DNA from: Acidobacteriota bacterium
Lineage (GTDB): Bacteria; Acidobacteriota; Vicinamibacteria; Vicinamibacterales; 2-12-FULL-66-21
DNA: 9,103 nt
NCBI GenBank assembly: GCA_020200195.1
Contig: JAIVJE010000084.1
Coordinates: forward strand, 1 to 9,103
Direction of reading: 5' to 3'
In this document: piece by piece, positions 6,840 through 9,103 of the stretch
Position numbering within the stretch: the first letter of the stretch is position 1
Layout: each line of letters starts with the position of its first letter
Position numbers and translations under genes: made by a program
The notes under the pieces: model-generated
What the model saw: the letters and a program-made list of their open reading frames with translations, nothing else
Databases searched by the model: none
Told to the model about the DNA's origin: nothing

Positions 6840-6894
6840 GGAACCGCCCCCGTGCGGAACCCATCGTGCGGAACCATTGGCGTGCGGCAACTCG
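6840..6894. repeat. Inverted copies of the 14-bp unit before tldD (CGTGCGGAACC)
   Basis: CGTGCGGAACC occurs at 6851-6861 and 6865-6875, exactly 14 apart, followed by CGTGCGGCAACTCG at 6881-6894. These are the reverse complement of the GGTTCCGCACG core of the array at 6605-6700. The match extends to GGTTCCGCACGGG on the left against its complement on the right. The 310-base spacer between the PilZ and tldD genes is therefore bounded by arrays in opposite orientation. Confidence 0.8.
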
Positions 6895-6906
6895 TGAGGA
6901 CCTCCC

Positions 6907-8457
<1,551 letters not shown>

Positions 8458-8587
8458 ACGTGCAACGTGCCACGTTCAACGTGCGACATTCGGTGCGGCC
8501 TGCCACGTGCGACGTGCGACGTGCGGTTCGAGGTGCCACGCGCGACGTGCGATGCGCGAAGTGCCCACGTGCGACATGCGGCGTGTA
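8458..8587. repeat. Degenerate heptamer array, consensus ACGTGCN
   Basis: The array starts right after the tldD stop codon and runs in seven-base steps. ACGTGC-type units begin at 8458, 8465, 8472, 8479 and 8486, then, after a two-base phase shift, at 8505, 8512 and 8519. More follow at 8538, 8545, 8552, 8559 (weaker), 8567 and 8574. ACGTGCG is the commonest exact form. It fills almost all of the gap before the next gene and ends about 12 bases before that gene's ribosome site. It resembles short tandemly repeated repetitive (STRR) heptamers known from cyanobacteria. Frames through it give arginine- and cysteine-rich nonsense. Confidence 0.88.
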
Positions 8588-8612
8588 ACGGGCACGCGCG
8601 AGGTAGAAGCAG

Positions 8613-9103
8613 ATGATTTGGACGAAGGAACAGGCCAAGGCGCTGACCGACAAGGCGCTGTCGTTCAGCAAGGCGGAGGAGACGTTCGTGACGCTCAACG
8701 GCGGCGAGCGTGGCAACGTGCGGTTCGCGCGCAACACCGCGACAACCTCCGGCACCTCGTCGGGATACAGCCTCGCCGTCAACGCCAGTTTCGGCAAACG
8801 CTCCGGTACCGTCACGACGGCAGAATTCGACGACGCCAGCCTCCAGCGAGCGCTGCGCAATGCCGAGGAAATCGCCAGGCTCTCGCCCGAAAACCCTGAG
8901 GCAATGCCCGCGCTCGGACCGCAGACCTACACTCCCGTCAAGGCCTACTTCGAGGATATCGCCGGTGTCACCCCCGAATGGCGCGCCGCATCCGTGGCAA
9001 CGGCCATCGATCTCAGCAAGAAGCGTGAGGTGACGTCGGCTGGATTCGTGGAAACGTCGGCATCGATCCAGGCGGTGGCGAATTCCAAGGGGCTGTTCGG
9101 GTA
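8613..9103 (+). CDS. TldD/PmbA-family partner subunit, 5' part (runs off window)
   Basis: An open frame starts at ATG 8613 and is still open at the end, giving 163 residues that begin MIWTKEQAKALTDKALSFSK. An in-frame TAG at 8604-8606 rules out a longer form, and GAGG at 8600-8603 is a weak ribosome site nine bases upstream. The segment RGNVRFARNTATTSGTSSGYSLAV corresponds to the N-terminal strand region of TldD/PmbA proteins, like the VQNIVNTEDYGFGIRVIV segment of the upstream TldD. Unlike the upstream gene, it has no RR leader or hydrophobic signal. The C-terminal half, where a metal motif would or would not appear, lies outside the window, so TldE/PmbA identity rests on order and N-terminal similarity. 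It probably forms a complex with TldD, but a cytoplasmic partner for an exported TldD would be hard to explain. Confidence 0.82.
   Translation, partial: MIWTKEQAKALTDKALSFSKAEETFVTLNGGERGNVRFARNTATTSGTSSGYSLAVNASFGKRSGTVTTAEFDDASLQRALRNAEEIARLSPENPEAMPALGPQTYTPVKAYFEDIAGVTPEWRAASVATAIDLSKKREVTSAGFVETSASIQAVANSKGLFG

Overview
The window is GC-rich DNA with every supported gene on the + strand. It reads like the genome of a free-living Gram-negative bacterium: it has an outer-membrane barrel protein, a PilZ protein, a sigma-54 activator, and a TldD protease with a twin-arginine leader. The gene mix and the GGGGACAGCCACCTTTTT-type repeats remind me of Acidobacteriota (Vicinamibacteria-like). That placement is from memory and style, not from a search.

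Layout: (1) 1-1149, the 3' end of an outer-membrane beta-barrel protein. (2) 1204-3176, a translationally coupled pair: a deoxyhypusine-synthase-like enzyme (bacterial SpeY type) and an agmatinase-family ureohydrolase (SpeB), which suggests polyamine synthesis. (3) 3177-3356, a spacer holding a four-copy inverted repeat cluster, then a palindrome overlapping a strong -10 box directly before the next gene. (4) 3357-5975, a large regulator made of TPR repeats, a GAF-like region, a sigma-54-interacting AAA+ domain and a Fis-type helix-turn-helix. (5) 5976-6164, a spacer with two more palindromes of the same core, then a PilZ-domain gene (6165-6596). (6) 6597-6906, a repeat-rich spacer with a 14-bp tandem array and inverted copies of its core. 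(7) 6907-8457, a Tat-type TldD metalloprotease, then a 130-bp array of degenerate heptamers (8458-8587), then the 5' part of a TldD/PmbA-family partner that runs off the window (8613-9103).

Working together: SpeY and SpeB probably act in one polyamine pathway. The TldD and PmbA-like proteins probably form a heteromeric protease, apparently with at least the catalytic subunit exported. The regulator is not clearly tied to either neighbour, but its flanks share an ATAC(C/G)NGGTAT palindrome that could be its own binding site. I see no CRISPR array, tRNA, rRNA, transposase gene or phage gene. The genes are of ordinary families. The less explained content is in the spacers: three repeat systems and one candidate operator family.
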